38,313 nt of DNA from a virus, in IMG/VR virus record IMGVR_UViG_3300007346_000009, positions 1 through 38,313 of that record. One strand, given 5' to 3'. This document shows, one piece after another, positions 16,463 through 24,090 of this stretch; positions within the stretch are counted from its first letter, which is position 1; the number at the start of each line of letters is the position of its first letter. The notes under the pieces are model-generated. The model was not told where the DNA came from, made no database searches, and worked only from the letters and a program-made list of their open reading frames with translations. Both the position numbers and the translations under genes were made by a program.

Positions 16463-16755
16463 ACTGGAGTTCCTGTTATTTCATAATCATCACTCTGATC
16501 ATCATCAGCATCTGATATCTCTCCTCCTGCGAGCTTGTTATCCTCCCACCACTGATCATCATAATTATATCGATACTGCCTGAGCTTATTGTTCAGCTTT
16601 TTCCCCATATCATACGCATCTCTCAGCTTTGTGATCACAGGATCACTCTCTGATATGCCTCTCCTCTTGAGATCCCTATATATCTCCCTGTGAACTTCGC
16701 ATTGTGTACGCTTATGATATGGCTGCTCTCTTTGTATATCGTGATTCCCATCCAT
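16459..16755 (-). CDS. hypothetical protein
   Basis: 98 residues, charged and mostly helical (CEVHREIYRDLKRRGISESDP ... GKKLNNKLRQYRYNYDDQWW), with an acidic tail (ISDADDDQSDDYEI). No domain recognised. It lies between the cytosine methyltransferase and FkbM genes and overlaps the latter by ATGA. A TAATTTTG box ends 4 bases before its start. Confidence 0.6.
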   Translation of the reverse strand: MDGNHDIQREQPYHKRTQCEVHREIYRDLKRRGISESDPVITKLRDAYDMGKKLNNKLRQYRYNYDDQWWEDNKLAGGEISDADDDQSDDYEITGTPV

Positions 16756-16759
16756 TTCT

Positions 16760-16767
16760 CAAAATTA
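16760..16767 (-). promoter_or_regulatory. candidate -7 box (TAATTTTG) before the 16755 start
   Basis: TAATTTTG on the minus strand matches TAnnTTTG and is followed after AGAA by the ATG. The same TTAATTTTGA(G/A)AAATG arrangement occurs before the 30679 start. No TTG 19-21 bp upstream; instead a repeated GAGAAAGTGGCT element lies there. Confidence 0.4.
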
Positions 16768-16776
16768 AGCCATTTA

Positions 16777-16798
16777 AGCCACTTTCTCGCTGATAGTG
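16777..16798. repeat. 22-bp dispersed repeat, copy A (second copy 21984-22005)
   Basis: AGCCACTTTCTCGCTGATAG plus TG occurs exactly here and inside the 21927-22235 gene. Related cores (CCACTTTCTC or its complement) occur at 27311-27320 and 29442-29453. Here CCACT and AGTGG form an inverted repeat. Confidence 0.6.
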
Positions 16799-16829
16799 GT
16801 ATGTAGAGCCATCATCACGAATAAAATCG

Positions 16830-16849
16830 CTCAGGATCGAAATCCTCAG
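16830..16849. repeat. stem-loop repeat CTCAGGAT-CGAA-ATCCTCAG (relative at 37743-37762)
   Basis: Seven of eight stem positions pair around a CGAA loop (UUCG on the minus-strand RNA). The related copy at 37743-37762 differs at single stem positions, and the flanks (AGAAATT) are also shared. It lies just after the methyltransferase stop and may end that transcript (TTTTATT follows on the minus strand). Confidence 0.45.
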
Positions 16850-16852
16850 AAA

Positions 16853-17545
16853 TTAACCCTCCTCAGGATCTCTCCAGTGTGTAGATTTATTATTCGTCAC
16901 AGAGTGAAACGCTCCCTCGATTACATCATCACATAGAGCTGGAGGGAGCTTGCTCCTCTCGTAGTTGTTCGCTCTCCCTTGTGTTCCTGTTCTCGAGCCT
17001 CGTGGAGCTCTCTGATGATGGCAGTGTGGGTTTCCATTGTGGCACATAGGGAGAGGATTCCAGCCTAGTGGATGAAATACATTCCTGATGTTATTGCTCC
17101 ATATATCTGTGGGTTTCATCCTATCATCTCCATAGGAGCAGTATGTGATGGTAACTCTCGGGATGTTCTCCATATAGCTCATCTTTCTCATCATCCCTCT
17201 CGGATTCTCGATGTAGTAAACAGCGTGAGGCTTTTGGATTAAAATATCATCAATCAGCTTGAGTGTATTTTTCACGAGGCGATCTGATTTCTCAGCGAAT
17301 GGAGATTTCGGGATCTGCCCATCTCTGTGATGAGAGATGGCTGCGATGCTGAATGTAGTACAGGGAGGAGATGCCCATATCATATCAGGGATGAAAGGGA
17401 GATCACTGAGTGTGAGCTCCTCTATATCCATCACGATATCGATGCCCTCGAATGCTTTCACATCCACTGAGCACACCTGATGCCCGAATTTCTCTGCCAT
17501 ATTTCCGATGGAGCGAGAGCCTGCGAACAGTTCTAGTATTTTCAT
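16853..17545 (-). CDS. DNA (cytosine-5) methyltransferase
   Basis: 230 residues. Motif I is ILELFAGSRSIGNMAEKFGH with CSVDV after it; motif IV is WASPPCTTFSIAAI, with catalytic Cys62 in PPC; motif VI is YYIENPRG (ENP 113-115); the end NYERSKLPPALCDDVIEG is motif X. The space for a target recognition domain is short (about 75 residues, rich in His/Cys: MCHNGNPHCHHQR), so it is a compact enzyme of a kind frequent in Bacteroidota phages. It methylates C5 of cytosine in a specific site, probably to evade host restriction. The start is preceded by AAAACAGAGAAAAAAATG. The recognition site is unknown. Confidence 0.85.
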   Translation of the reverse strand: MKILELFAGSRSIGNMAEKFGHQVCSVDVKAFEGIDIVMDIEELTLSDLPFIPDMIWASPPCTTFSIAAISHHRDGQIPKSPFAEKSDRLVKNTLKLIDDILIQKPHAVYYIENPRGMMRKMSYMENIPRVTITYCSYGDDRMKPTDIWSNNIRNVFHPLGWNPLPMCHNGNPHCHHQRAPRGSRTGTQGRANNYERSKLPPALCDDVIEGAFHSVTNNKSTHWRDPEEG

Positions 17546-17577
17546 TTTTTTCTCTGTTTTGATGAGCTGCTAAGATA

Positions 17578-17820
17578 CTAATCTGTGAGTATGCTTTTGA
17601 TGGCATTCACTTGATTATCAGTGAGGAATGGGAGCTCCGAGAGGATCAGATCTCGATGCCTGCACCTGAGCTGTTTCTCCCTTGTTCTCTCGAGTGCTTT
17701 CAGCTCTCTGTGAATCTTTCCGTACTTCTCATATTTATTCGTGAGAGCTTTCCTCTGAGCCTGATATATCTCATCCTGCCCCTGTATTTTCTTTTGCAGA
17801 TTAGTGTATTTCACGCTCAT
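17578..17820 (-). CDS. hypothetical helical protein
   Basis: 80 residues, nearly all helix and very charged (LQKKIQGQDEIYQAQRKALTNKYEKYGKIHRELKALERTREKQLRC), ending LPFLTDNQVNAIKSILTD. The start overlaps the preceding stop by ATGA. No family recognised; position between terminase and methyltransferase genes gives no clear role. Confidence 0.55.
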   Translation of the reverse strand: MSVKYTNLQKKIQGQDEIYQAQRKALTNKYEKYGKIHRELKALERTREKQLRCRHRDLILSELPFLTDNQVNAIKSILTD

Positions 17821-18089
17821 AGCTCCTCGAAATATGCAGGAGCAGCCTCCACAGCTCCAGCGATTAGAAAATTCGGAGCTTTTACTTTCAGCTTAAACAA
17901 TCCCCACAGAACAGGCACTCTCACTGAGTGCTCTCCACGAGGCTCTCCTTTCTTGATGTAGTACGTGCCTGATTTCTCGAGGATATCCCCTTTCCGAATC
18001 GCTGCATTGATATTCTTGAGCACTTTGAAATGCTTTCCCTGCATTGCTTTCGCGAGTGCTTCGCGCCTTGTTCTCCCTCTTTTTGCCAT
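17817..18089 (-). CDS. hypothetical basic protein
   Basis: 90 residues with a basic N-terminus (AKRGRTRREALAKAMQGKHFK) suited to nucleic-acid contact, followed by a beta-rich part (GDILEKSGTYYIKKGEPRGEHSVRVPVLWGLFKLKV). Preceded by AAAAACATAGATAAAATG, a variant of the recurring start motif. Function unknown. Confidence 0.55.
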   Translation of the reverse strand: MAKRGRTRREALAKAMQGKHFKVLKNINAAIRKGDILEKSGTYYIKKGEPRGEHSVRVPVLWGLFKLKVKAPNFLIAGAVEAAPAYFEEL

Positions 18090-18110
18090 TTTATCTATGT
18101 TTTTCGTTTT

Positions 18111-18758
18111 TCAATATAGATCTTTCATACAGTATCCACAGTATTCGGATCCATCCATTCCTGTTCTCACTAAGTGCCAGCCACAACCACACTCTTTGTA
18201 TATGGGCTGAAATATGTTCGGAATAGCCTCCACGTGAGCCTCGATGAAATTGTTCGGATGTTCTACTCTCTCGAGTGGGAATAGCCATCCGAGAAATCCA
18301 GCTCTCCTCTGATGCATAACTATCACACGAGGATGCTCTCCATCTTTCACGTATCTCCCAGCTACATTCACGAGCACATCTCCTGCCATCAATACAGGAG
18401 AGAGATTCTCAGTGAGCCTCACTCGTTTCCTCTTGAATGTCTGCGAGTTTATCACTTTCTCCTCTCCCTGCTCTCCCATAGGCTCAGGATCAGGATTCAG
18501 AGCTTTCAGAGCCCTCTCGTGCAGCTCCTGCTCCATTATCTCCTCATCAGGAGCGAGCACTCCATAATGCAGCTCATCGTGAGCTCTTTCGCTTAGCTCG
18601 CTCAGTGGGATGATGGATCTCAGTTCGCTCTCGTGCAGCGTGTTTCCCTGAGCTTTCCTGCTGATTTCTTTCAGCCTCTGTTTCTCGTTTCTCAGCTCGC
18701 TGTGAGCTCGTTTCCCCAGTGATCTACCCTTTCTCTTTTTTCTTTTAGTCTTTCCCAT
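18111..18758 (-). CDS. hypothetical protein with C-terminal zinc ribbon
   Basis: 215 residues from the ATG at 18758 (a TTG two codons upstream is also possible). The N-terminus is extremely basic (GKTKRKKRKGRSLGKRAHSE). The last 30 residues contain CGCGWHLVRTGMDGSEYCGYC, a Cys4/His zinc-ribbon pattern. In between are helical acidic stretches (APDEEIMEQELHERALKAL) and a beta part (MAGDVLVNVAGRYVKDGEHPRVIVMHQRRAGFLGW). It follows TerL directly. A DNA-binding or packaging accessory role is a guess from charge and place. Confidence 0.6.
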   Translation of the reverse strand: MGKTKRKKRKGRSLGKRAHSELRNEKQRLKEISRKAQGNTLHESELRSIIPLSELSERAHDELHYGVLAPDEEIMEQELHERALKALNPDPEPMGEQGEEKVINSQTFKRKRVRLTENLSPVLMAGDVLVNVAGRYVKDGEHPRVIVMHQRRAGFLGWLFPLERVEHPNNFIEAHVEAIPNIFQPIYKECGCGWHLVRTGMDGSEYCGYCMKDLY

Positions 18759-18760
18759 AT

Positions 18761-20128
18761 TCAAAAATAATCTATATCGATATACTGTTTCATCTCTGCC
18801 TCGAGGAGATATCTGAATGTATCTATCGCATCTGCCTGCTGAGCTGGATCGTTCCGATCCTGTTTCCTGATCTTACCATCTGCATCCTGCTCCACGTTCT
18901 CGAAATCATACACGAGAGCAGATGCATCATCCTCGTGGCACTCATACGGATATCTCGCGAGTACAGCATTCACGAGCAGCCCTGATTTCTCTAGAGGAGG
19001 ATTCACTGTGGGCACTTCAAACTGCATCTCTCCGAGATTGAGCTGCTGCTGGATGATTTGATAGTAATGAACATTCCCTTTTGTGAGAGCACTCCGAGCT
19101 TTTCCAGTAGCATCTCCTGTAACCTTGAGAGTACAGTGCCCATACTTCGCTCTGATCTGATCGCAGAGCTTGTATATGTCTGAATCTGCCAGCTTAATGC
19201 AGGAGAGTGTTCGGAGCTTGCCATCATAGTGCTGATGCACTGAGCAGCAGATGGGATTCACATTGAAATCGAATGAGAGCCACACGAACTCCATCTCATT
19301 TAAAACTGGCTTTCCGAGATGTTTCCCTCTATCGAATGCGAAAGCGAATCTCTGTTTCACCTCTCTATTCCCCCATTTACCGAGAGTAAAAGTTTGGTAG
19401 TAGTATGGAGATGTGAATTTCAAGCTCTCGAGCAGTGCCTTTCTCTCAGAGCTCACGTATTTATTATCGTGATACGTTGTGTGAGTGGATGTATAATCGA
19501 TTGAGATTTTCTCTCCATCAGGCAGCTCCATCTCCATCGTATGCTCGAAAGTGTTTATCCCTCTCGAACAGTGATCTTTGAAGTATTGCCACATCCAGTG
19601 ATCTCGATAGTTTCCTTTGACCTCAGGATTGAATGAGAAATACTGTTTTACTTTCTGCTTATTACTTCTCAGAGTAGTGGATACAGTGATGAAATCATCC
19701 TCAGTGAGCTGATTCCCCTCCTCATACCAAGCCACTGTGGGATCCTTTATGGATTTCAGTTTCTCAGGTTTGTCACATCCACGAGCGATGAACTTGTTTC
19801 CATTCACACAAGTTACCTGTAAAGGGCTCTCTGTGAACTTGAACAGATGGGAGATTCCCCACTCCTCAGCGATATCTTTCAAGGTTTGCCACTGTGCATC
19901 CTTTATGCTCTCGAATGTTTTTTTCACTAGGATACATCGAAAGTATGGAGATCTCAGGCACTCCAGCAGCAGGAGCTGAGCGATGAAAGTGGATTTCCCC
20001 GAATCTCTACCTCCCCACAGGAAATGAATGTACGCTGGATGATCTATCAAGTGCCTGTAACAAGGGAGGAATGCATCTCTCTCCACTCGTATGGTAATAG
20101 GCTCATCCTTTCTCCTGCGAGCCAGCAT
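18761..20128 (-). CDS. terL: terminase large subunit
   Basis: 455 residues. Walker A is GGRDSGKS (residues 39-46), Walker B is VAWYEEGN (132-139), with the catalytic Glu pair, and a motif III-like TVSTTLRSN follows. The C-terminal nuclease starts at SFDFNVNP (285-292) and includes VTGDATGKA and a terminal ADAIDTFRYLLEA. It is the ATP-driven packaging motor and headful or cos nuclease. It overlaps the TerS gene by 26 bases. Length and motifs fit the Terminase_3/PBSX-like family. Confidence 0.95.
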   Translation of the reverse strand: MLARRRKDEPITIRVERDAFLPCYRHLIDHPAYIHFLWGGRDSGKSTFIAQLLLLECLRSPYFRCILVKKTFESIKDAQWQTLKDIAEEWGISHLFKFTESPLQVTCVNGNKFIARGCDKPEKLKSIKDPTVAWYEEGNQLTEDDFITVSTTLRSNKQKVKQYFSFNPEVKGNYRDHWMWQYFKDHCSRGINTFEHTMEMELPDGEKISIDYTSTHTTYHDNKYVSSERKALLESLKFTSPYYYQTFTLGKWGNREVKQRFAFAFDRGKHLGKPVLNEMEFVWLSFDFNVNPICCSVHQHYDGKLRTLSCIKLADSDIYKLCDQIRAKYGHCTLKVTGDATGKARSALTKGNVHYYQIIQQQLNLGEMQFEVPTVNPPLEKSGLLVNAVLARYPYECHEDDASALVYDFENVEQDADGKIRKQDRNDPAQQADAIDTFRYLLEAEMKQYIDIDYF

Positions 20129-20516
20129 CCCCTGAGATAATTACTTGAATGTTTTTGTGCTCGTGTACTTTGTGCTCAGTTACTCCGTACTTATGCCCGA
20201 GATACTTTAACCCGAGCTGCACTGCTTTGAGCTTTATGTTTTGATCTACACTCACGAGAGAATCACGCAATCCTCCAGCTACGAGATCCCACGTTTCATC
20301 CTCGATATCCTCTATCACTCCATCAGGGAGCTGCTCTGCTCGATACTTTACAGCCTGCCTCGAATAGCTGGCATTTTTATCTCCTGTAATCTTTCTGAGA
20401 TGATGTGTGATATCTCGAGCTGTGCGAGAATACACTCCTCCGTTTCGAGTGAGAAATACGAGGAACTCAGCCTCTGATATCTTTCTCTCTTTCCCTGTTC
20501 CTTTTTTCTGTGCCAT
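20103..20516 (-). CDS. terS: terminase small subunit
   Basis: 137 residues directly upstream of and overlapping TerL. The N-terminal part (AEFLVFLTRNGGVYSRTARDITHHL ... SYSRQAVKYRAEQL) has helix-turn-helix character (DNA recognition), then helices of the oligomer core (AGGLRDSLVSVDQNIKLKAVQLGLKYLGH), then a charged tail (TEHKVHEHKNIQVII), as in TerS proteins. It recognises the packaging site. Confidence 0.8.
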   Translation of the reverse strand: MAQKKGTGKERKISEAEFLVFLTRNGGVYSRTARDITHHLRKITGDKNASYSRQAVKYRAEQLPDGVIEDIEDETWDLVAGGLRDSLVSVDQNIKLKAVQLGLKYLGHKYGVTEHKVHEHKNIQVIISGDAGSQEKG

Positions 20517-20557
20517 TGTATTGATCTATTTGATCCATCCGTAAAGATAAGACAAGA

Positions 20558-20749
20558 TCAAGGATTCTCTCTCTCAGGTAGATCTCCTCTCCTCTCCAGC
20601 TCTTTCCTGCACTCCTCAGCCCATTCATATCGCTCCTCTGATATGGCAGCATTCATCTCATCGATTATCTCAGGAGAGCCTTTCTTTTTGCCTGTGCAGC
20701 AATCTGTGAAAAGAAATGAATCAGGAGGTATCCAATCAGAGCAGCTCAT
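20558..20749 (-). CDS. hypothetical small protein
   Basis: 63 residues: a cysteine-containing N-terminus (SCSDWIPPDSFLFTDCCTGKKKG) and a helical charged second half (DEMNAAISEERYEWAEECRKELERRG) that resembles UvrB/UvrC-like two-helix motifs. Just upstream of TerS. Function unknown. Confidence 0.5.
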   Translation of the reverse strand: MSCSDWIPPDSFLFTDCCTGKKKGSPEIIDEMNAAISEERYEWAEECRKELERRGDLPERENP

Positions 20750-20762
20750 CCCTTTCTCTTTT

Positions 20763-21020
20763 TCAGTTCATAGAAATTGTGGAGATGAGCTGTGAGCTCC
20801 TGAGAATCATTATCTCTCTCCCGATGATTGGGAATGGGAATATCACTCCACTGGATATCACTGCCATCACTGCGCTGCTATCCAGCTCAGAAATACTATA
20901 TCCTGATTTGAGGAATAAATCACTCCCATTCACTTGGGATCCTCCGATTTTCTTTTCAATCTGATCCATCGCCACTCTCGAGATCGGGAGCAGGATTGCA
21001 TATTTCCCTGAGAATCTCAT
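20763..21020 (-). CDS. hypothetical protein
   Basis: About 85 residues from the ATG at 21020 (MRFSGKYAILLPISRVAMDQIEK); a TTG at 21056 could add 12 residues. It is a mixed helix/strand protein without recognised motif. I prefer this minus-strand frame to the Ser-rich plus-strand frame over the same DNA, because it lies in line with the operon and has normal composition. Confidence 0.5.
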   Translation of the reverse strand: MRFSGKYAILLPISRVAMDQIEKKIGGSQVNGSDLFLKSGYSISELDSSAVMAVISSGVIFPFPIIGREIMILRSSQLISTISMN

Positions 21021-21082
21021 CGTGCTCTTTAGGTTACTAAAAATAATTTTCTCCAATTCATTTTTTATAATTTACAGGTTTA

Positions 21083-21100
21083 TACACAATACGTTGTGTA
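21083..21100. repeat. perfect inverted repeat TACACAA-TACG-TTGTGTA
   Basis: A 7-bp perfect inverted repeat with 4-base spacer lies just after the stop of the compositionally foreign gene at 21105-21464. No T-tract follows on either strand, so it is not a standard terminator; it could be an operator or a relic of the insertion. Confidence 0.5.
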
Positions 21101-21104
21101 ACAT

Positions 21105-21464
21105 TTAGTGCCAAACCTCTTTGAACCACCTTATCTTTTTCTCTGACCAAGCTAGATTTGCTTTGACAGTAACTCTATTACCATCGTCCCAATCACAGTA
21201 ATCAAGAAAGGCTCTGTTGTTTCCACACTCAATTAAAGTGCTGCCACTTTTCTCCATTATCTCTTTGACCTTCCAAATTCTTGTAAGACCTTTATCAACC
21301 TTTGGGTTCATTCTGCAAAATCCAGCAATGTAATCCCAAGTATCATTCTCGGTAATTCCAACCAAAGTGTCTCCTACTTCAAGTTTCGGGTAATCTTCTT
21401 GTTTCCAATTAAGAGGTATCAATTCTCGATTTTTGAATAATCTTTTCAGTAATCTCATTTTCAT
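21105..21464 (-). CDS. hypothetical protein, compositionally foreign
   Basis: 119 residues. Central part KLEVGDTLVGITENDTWDYIAGFCRMN ... IWKVKEIMEKSGSTLIEC looks like a small beta-barrel (SH3/KOW-like), with Trp-rich C-terminus (LAWSEKKIRWFKEVW). No family recognised. Its ATG follows the preceding stop with no gap. Six GAC/GTC words occur in 360 bases, while the rest of the genome averages about one per 850 bases; codon choice (ACT, GGT, CTT, GTT) also differs. It was probably acquired recently. Confidence 0.65.
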   Translation of the reverse strand: MKMRLLKRLFKNRELIPLNWKQEDYPKLEVGDTLVGITENDTWDYIAGFCRMNPKVDKGLTRIWKVKEIMEKSGSTLIECGNNRAFLDYCDWDDGNRVTVKANLAWSEKKIRWFKEVWH

Positions 21465-21695
21465 CTATTTAAACGGCCCAGTGGCATCAATCAATAGATA
21501 CCTACTATGCATACAAGGAAACTCAGGAGGAGCTTTGATTACATCAATCGGATATTCCATCTCCCTGAGTGCTTTCTCCATTTTGAGCTCATTATATCTC
21601 AGCTCAGATCTGTGATGTTTAGTAACTGTTTTTATCTGCACAGCGATGGCTGTGATACCTATAATCGAAACTGTGAATATTACTATCTGTTTCAT
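21465..21695 (-). CDS. hypothetical membrane-anchored protein
   Basis: 76 residues with an N-terminal transmembrane segment (QIVIFTVSIIGITAIAVQI) and a cytoplasmic or periplasmic charged helix (HHRSELRYNELKMEKALREMEYP). The ATGA overlap ties it to the preceding gene. Function unknown. Confidence 0.55.
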   Translation of the reverse strand: MKQIVIFTVSIIGITAIAVQIKTVTKHHRSELRYNELKMEKALREMEYPIDVIKAPPEFPCMHSRYLLIDATGPFK

Positions 21696-21913
21696 CGTGC
21701 TAATAGTTCTTTTCCTCGCTCCATATTTATCAGCTTTGTTTTTATGATTGAGAGATCTCCTCTCGTTATCCTTTGCTCCCTGAGCAGCTCGAGATATCTG
21801 CTCTCATCATTCCACGAATCTCTGAGATCCTGCTCTAATTTCACGAGGCTGAGCTCTTTCTGCTTTCTCTCCTCTTTCAGTTTTTTGATGTATTCCTTTT
21901 TGATCGTACACAT
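21692..21913 (-). CDS. hypothetical coiled-coil protein
   Basis: 73 residues, one long charged helix (IKKEYIKKLKEERKQKELSL ... LRDSWNDESRYLELLREQRI). Start preceded by AAAAACAGAGAAAAAATG. No family recognised. Confidence 0.5.
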   Translation of the reverse strand: MCTIKKEYIKKLKEERKQKELSLVKLEQDLRDSWNDESRYLELLREQRITRGDLSIIKTKLINMERGKELLAR

Positions 21914-21926
21914 TTTTTCTCTGTTT

Positions 21927-22235
21927 TTATGGCAGCTCTGTGCCTTTTAGTGATTTGATTGATTTGCTTTTATTTTGCATCTGAGCCACTTTCTCGCTGA
22001 TAGTGAGCTCTGATATGCTCTGTGAGCTTTTATGCTCTCTGAGAGCGTTTCTGTACTGATTCAGATGGTTTCTGTATGATTCAAATGCATCAGATCCCTC
22101 TCGAGATGCCCTCATACATTTGATCATATTAGATACAGCCCTCGCTGGATCCAGCCACTGAGCTCCATTCACTTTGATAGGAATGAGTTCCTGTTTCGCG
22201 AAATACTCCTCGAATTTATCTGCCAGCTCACTCAT
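21927..22235 (-). CDS. hypothetical protein
   Basis: 102 residues, helical (ELADKFEEYFAKQELIPIKVNGAQWLDPARAVSNMIKCMRAS ending in Lys/Ser-rich tail). It carries the second copy of the 22-bp repeat (21984-22005), read as TISEKVA. It overlaps the upstream gene by 8 bases. Function unknown. Confidence 0.55.
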   Translation of the reverse strand: MSELADKFEEYFAKQELIPIKVNGAQWLDPARAVSNMIKCMRASREGSDAFESYRNHLNQYRNALREHKSSQSISELTISEKVAQMQNKSKSIKSLKGTELP

Positions 22236-22512
22236 CTCTCTGCTTGTGCTCGTTTACGATTTTTGTGATCAGTGAATCTGTGAATCCTCCATTCTCCAGC
22301 GTATCGATATCTCTCTGCTTTTTCACGATGATATCCACGTATCCCTGAGATATGGCATCCTGTTTCGATATCAGTGATCTGATCACAGTTACTGCCTCCT
22401 CCACTATCATCAGCACTGAGGAGTTCCTGTTTTTTGGAGTAGATATCGCTGCATCCACAGCACTCTCCACGATTTCTGAGAGCCTCTGCTCATCCTTTGC
22501 ATCCCAGTTCAT
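22228..22512 (-). CDS. hypothetical protein
   Basis: 94 residues, acidic and helical (DEQRLSEIVESAVDAAI, SSVLMIVEEAVTVIRSLISKQ). ATGA overlap with the upstream gene. No domain recognised. Confidence 0.5.
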   Translation of the reverse strand: MNWDAKDEQRLSEIVESAVDAAISTPKNRNSSVLMIVEEAVTVIRSLISKQDAISQGYVDIIVKKQRDIDTLENGGFTDSLITKIVNEHKQRDE

Positions 22513-23120
22513 ATCACTCCATTTTTAGTGAAATACTCCTCGAGAGATTTCCGATATATCTCATCAGATGCTGTTTTTTCTTTCAGTGCATCAGCTATAC
22601 TCTGAGCGATTCTGCCTTTAAATTTTGACACTGGCACAGATGGAGATTTGATTTCCTTGAGCTCCCCTTTCTGAGCGAGATGCCTGTGGATGAGTTTCCA
22701 AAATCTCAGAGGAGGTAGTTCTCCATTTTCCCTCACATACTCCAGCAGCTCCTGATAATGATCCTCAGGAGTTTTCGCTTTCATTTCATCCTGAGCTGGA
22801 GCTGAGATTTTAATCTTTCTCGATTCGAGTATCATATACGCTCCGAGAGCTCTGCCTATTAAATCAATCCCGATTTTCTTTCCATAGGTATTCACAGATA
22901 CAGGCTTTCCTGTATTATCGAGCAGCATTCCAGCAGCAGCATTCTCGAAAATCTCCTCCATTTTTTTGGGAGAAACTTTCGGGAATCTCCTCCTGATGAA
23001 ATCAGCGAGCTTGATGATCTGATTCTGCCCTGCTTCTGAATCCTCGAAAGGCTGAGCCCCGATGTAATCAGGTAAATTGAGGAGAACATCCTCGTGCATC
23101 AGTTCTGATTTTTGTGCCAT
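22509..23120 (-). CDS. hypothetical protein linked to the replication gene
   Basis: 203 residues. Helical N-terminal half (AGQNQIIKLADFIRRRFPKVSPKKMEEIFENAAAG), then ALGAYMILESRKI, and a second helical part with HYQELLEYVRENGELPPLRFWKLIHRHLAQKG. The gene overlaps the end of the DnaD-like gene by 22 bases and its start has the AAACAGAGAAAAAATG motif. Its place suggests a replication partner (for example helicase loading), but no ATPase motif is visible. Confidence 0.6.
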   Translation of the reverse strand: MAQKSELMHEDVLLNLPDYIGAQPFEDSEAGQNQIIKLADFIRRRFPKVSPKKMEEIFENAAAGMLLDNTGKPVSVNTYGKKIGIDLIGRALGAYMILESRKIKISAPAQDEMKAKTPEDHYQELLEYVRENGELPPLRFWKLIHRHLAQKGELKEIKSPSVPVSKFKGRIAQSIADALKEKTASDEIYRKSLEEYFTKNGVI

Positions 23121-23854
23121 TTTTTCTCTGTTTTTTTCGCTCCATCAGTGGCTGATTTTGCGCTGTTCATTTCTTTCAATATACGAGATTTCTCTTTCAC
23201 CATCCAGCTATTTACAAGAGGCTGCCACTTGTATATGGGCATCCCATTACTCCTGAGCCATCCCTGTGCATCATAGTGATTGTGAAACTTTTCAGCCAGC
23301 TCTGATGCGTTGAAATTGGTAATAGATATTCCCTGAGCTGTGAGCCAGCGATTCATCTCAGTGTGGATTTCCACTACATTCGGGATCTCAGTTTTCGCGC
23401 TCGCGTTACTGTATGAGATATCTGTATCCTTATCCCTATCCTTATCCTTATCCTTATCCTTAACCCCTATTAAGCCCCTATTAAGCCCCTTAATTGAGCC
23501 CAATGATACTCCATTTTTTTCTAGGAGATCAAGGATGGATCTGTGCACTCGATTGTTCGGATTCAAAGATGATCCATACTGGAATGGAATGAAATCCTCC
23601 AGCAGCCACAGCCTCTCTGTAATCACTCTGAATCTCTCTTTCTCCTCGTTTACCTCAGAGAGTATCTGATCAGGAGTGAGCTGAGTTTCGTGCAGTGCAT
23701 TGAATGCCCTAAGATTCACCTTTAAAAATCCAGCGTGATCGCATCTGAGAGTGGCATAAATGAAAAACAGTTTCACCTCACTCGATAGCATCAGATACCA
23801 ATCCTCTGAGATGAGCTCTGTACTGATAAATCTCTTAGCCATCTGATTCTCCAT
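23099..23854 (-). CDS. DnaD-like replication initiation protein
   Basis: 251 residues. The N-terminal part (KRFISTELISEDWYLMLSSEVKLFFIYATLRCDHAGFL ... ITERLWLLEDFIPFQYG) is the winged-helix module of phage replisome organisers. A low-complexity linker of repeated Lys-Asp follows (about residues 130-145) and then a helical C-terminal domain with NRWLTAQGISITN ... WQPLVNSWMVKEKSRILKE, like DnaD-family ends. It would bind the origin and recruit the helicase. The start at 23854 has GAGAAAAATG; ATG 23842 is an alternative. The tandem repeats inside the gene may be the origin. Confidence 0.65.
   Translation of the reverse strand: MENQMAKRFISTELISEDWYLMLSSEVKLFFIYATLRCDHAGFLKVNLRAFNALHETQLTPDQILSEVNEEKERFRVITERLWLLEDFIPFQYGSSLNPNNRVHRSILDLLEKNGVSLGSIKGLNRGLIGVKDKDKDKDRDKDTDISYSNASAKTEIPNVVEIHTEMNRWLTAQGISITNFNASELAEKFHNHYDAQGWLRSNGMPIYKWQPLVNSWMVKEKSRILKEMNSAKSATDGAKKTEKKWHKNQN
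23424..23496. repeat. tandem repeats inside the replication gene (origin candidate)
   Basis: Plus strand: about five TATCCT/TATCCC hexamer units (23424-23462), then two exact 11-bp units CCCCTATTAAG (23464-23474, 23475-23485) and a degenerate third (23486-23496). The 11-bp period is not a multiple of three, so it is not selected for a protein repeat. Confidence 0.55.
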
Positions 23855-24068
23855 TTTTCTCGATTATTATTTCCTGCTGATCCATAGCTGCATCCAGCTT
23901 TGAGATGATTGTTTTCAGATGGTTTTTTCTGATAGTCAAACTTTCTCCCCTGATGGATTCCCTGCACTCCAGTCGTAGAAGTAACCATTTAGCTCTCTGA
24001 TATCTCGATGCTATTTTTCTGATCCTCTCGAGGTAATCATCCTCAGGAGTGGTTTTCTCTGTTTTCAT
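23835..24068 (-). CDS. hypothetical protein
   Basis: 77 residues, basic and helical (DYLERIRKIASRYQRAKWLLLRLECRES ... HLKTIISKLDAAMDQQEIIIEK). Start preceded by AAAACAGAGAACAGATG. It overlaps the replication gene by 20 bases. Function unknown. Confidence 0.5.
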   Translation of the reverse strand: MKTEKTTPEDDYLERIRKIASRYQRAKWLLLRLECRESIRGESLTIRKNHLKTIISKLDAAMDQQEIIIEKNGESDG

Positions 24069-24090
24069 CTGTTCTCTGTTTTTTGTAAAA

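Noticed and set aside
20716-20964. Plus-strand frame of 82 codons
   Set aside because: Ser-rich, opposite to the operon, and covered by a more plausible minus-strand gene.
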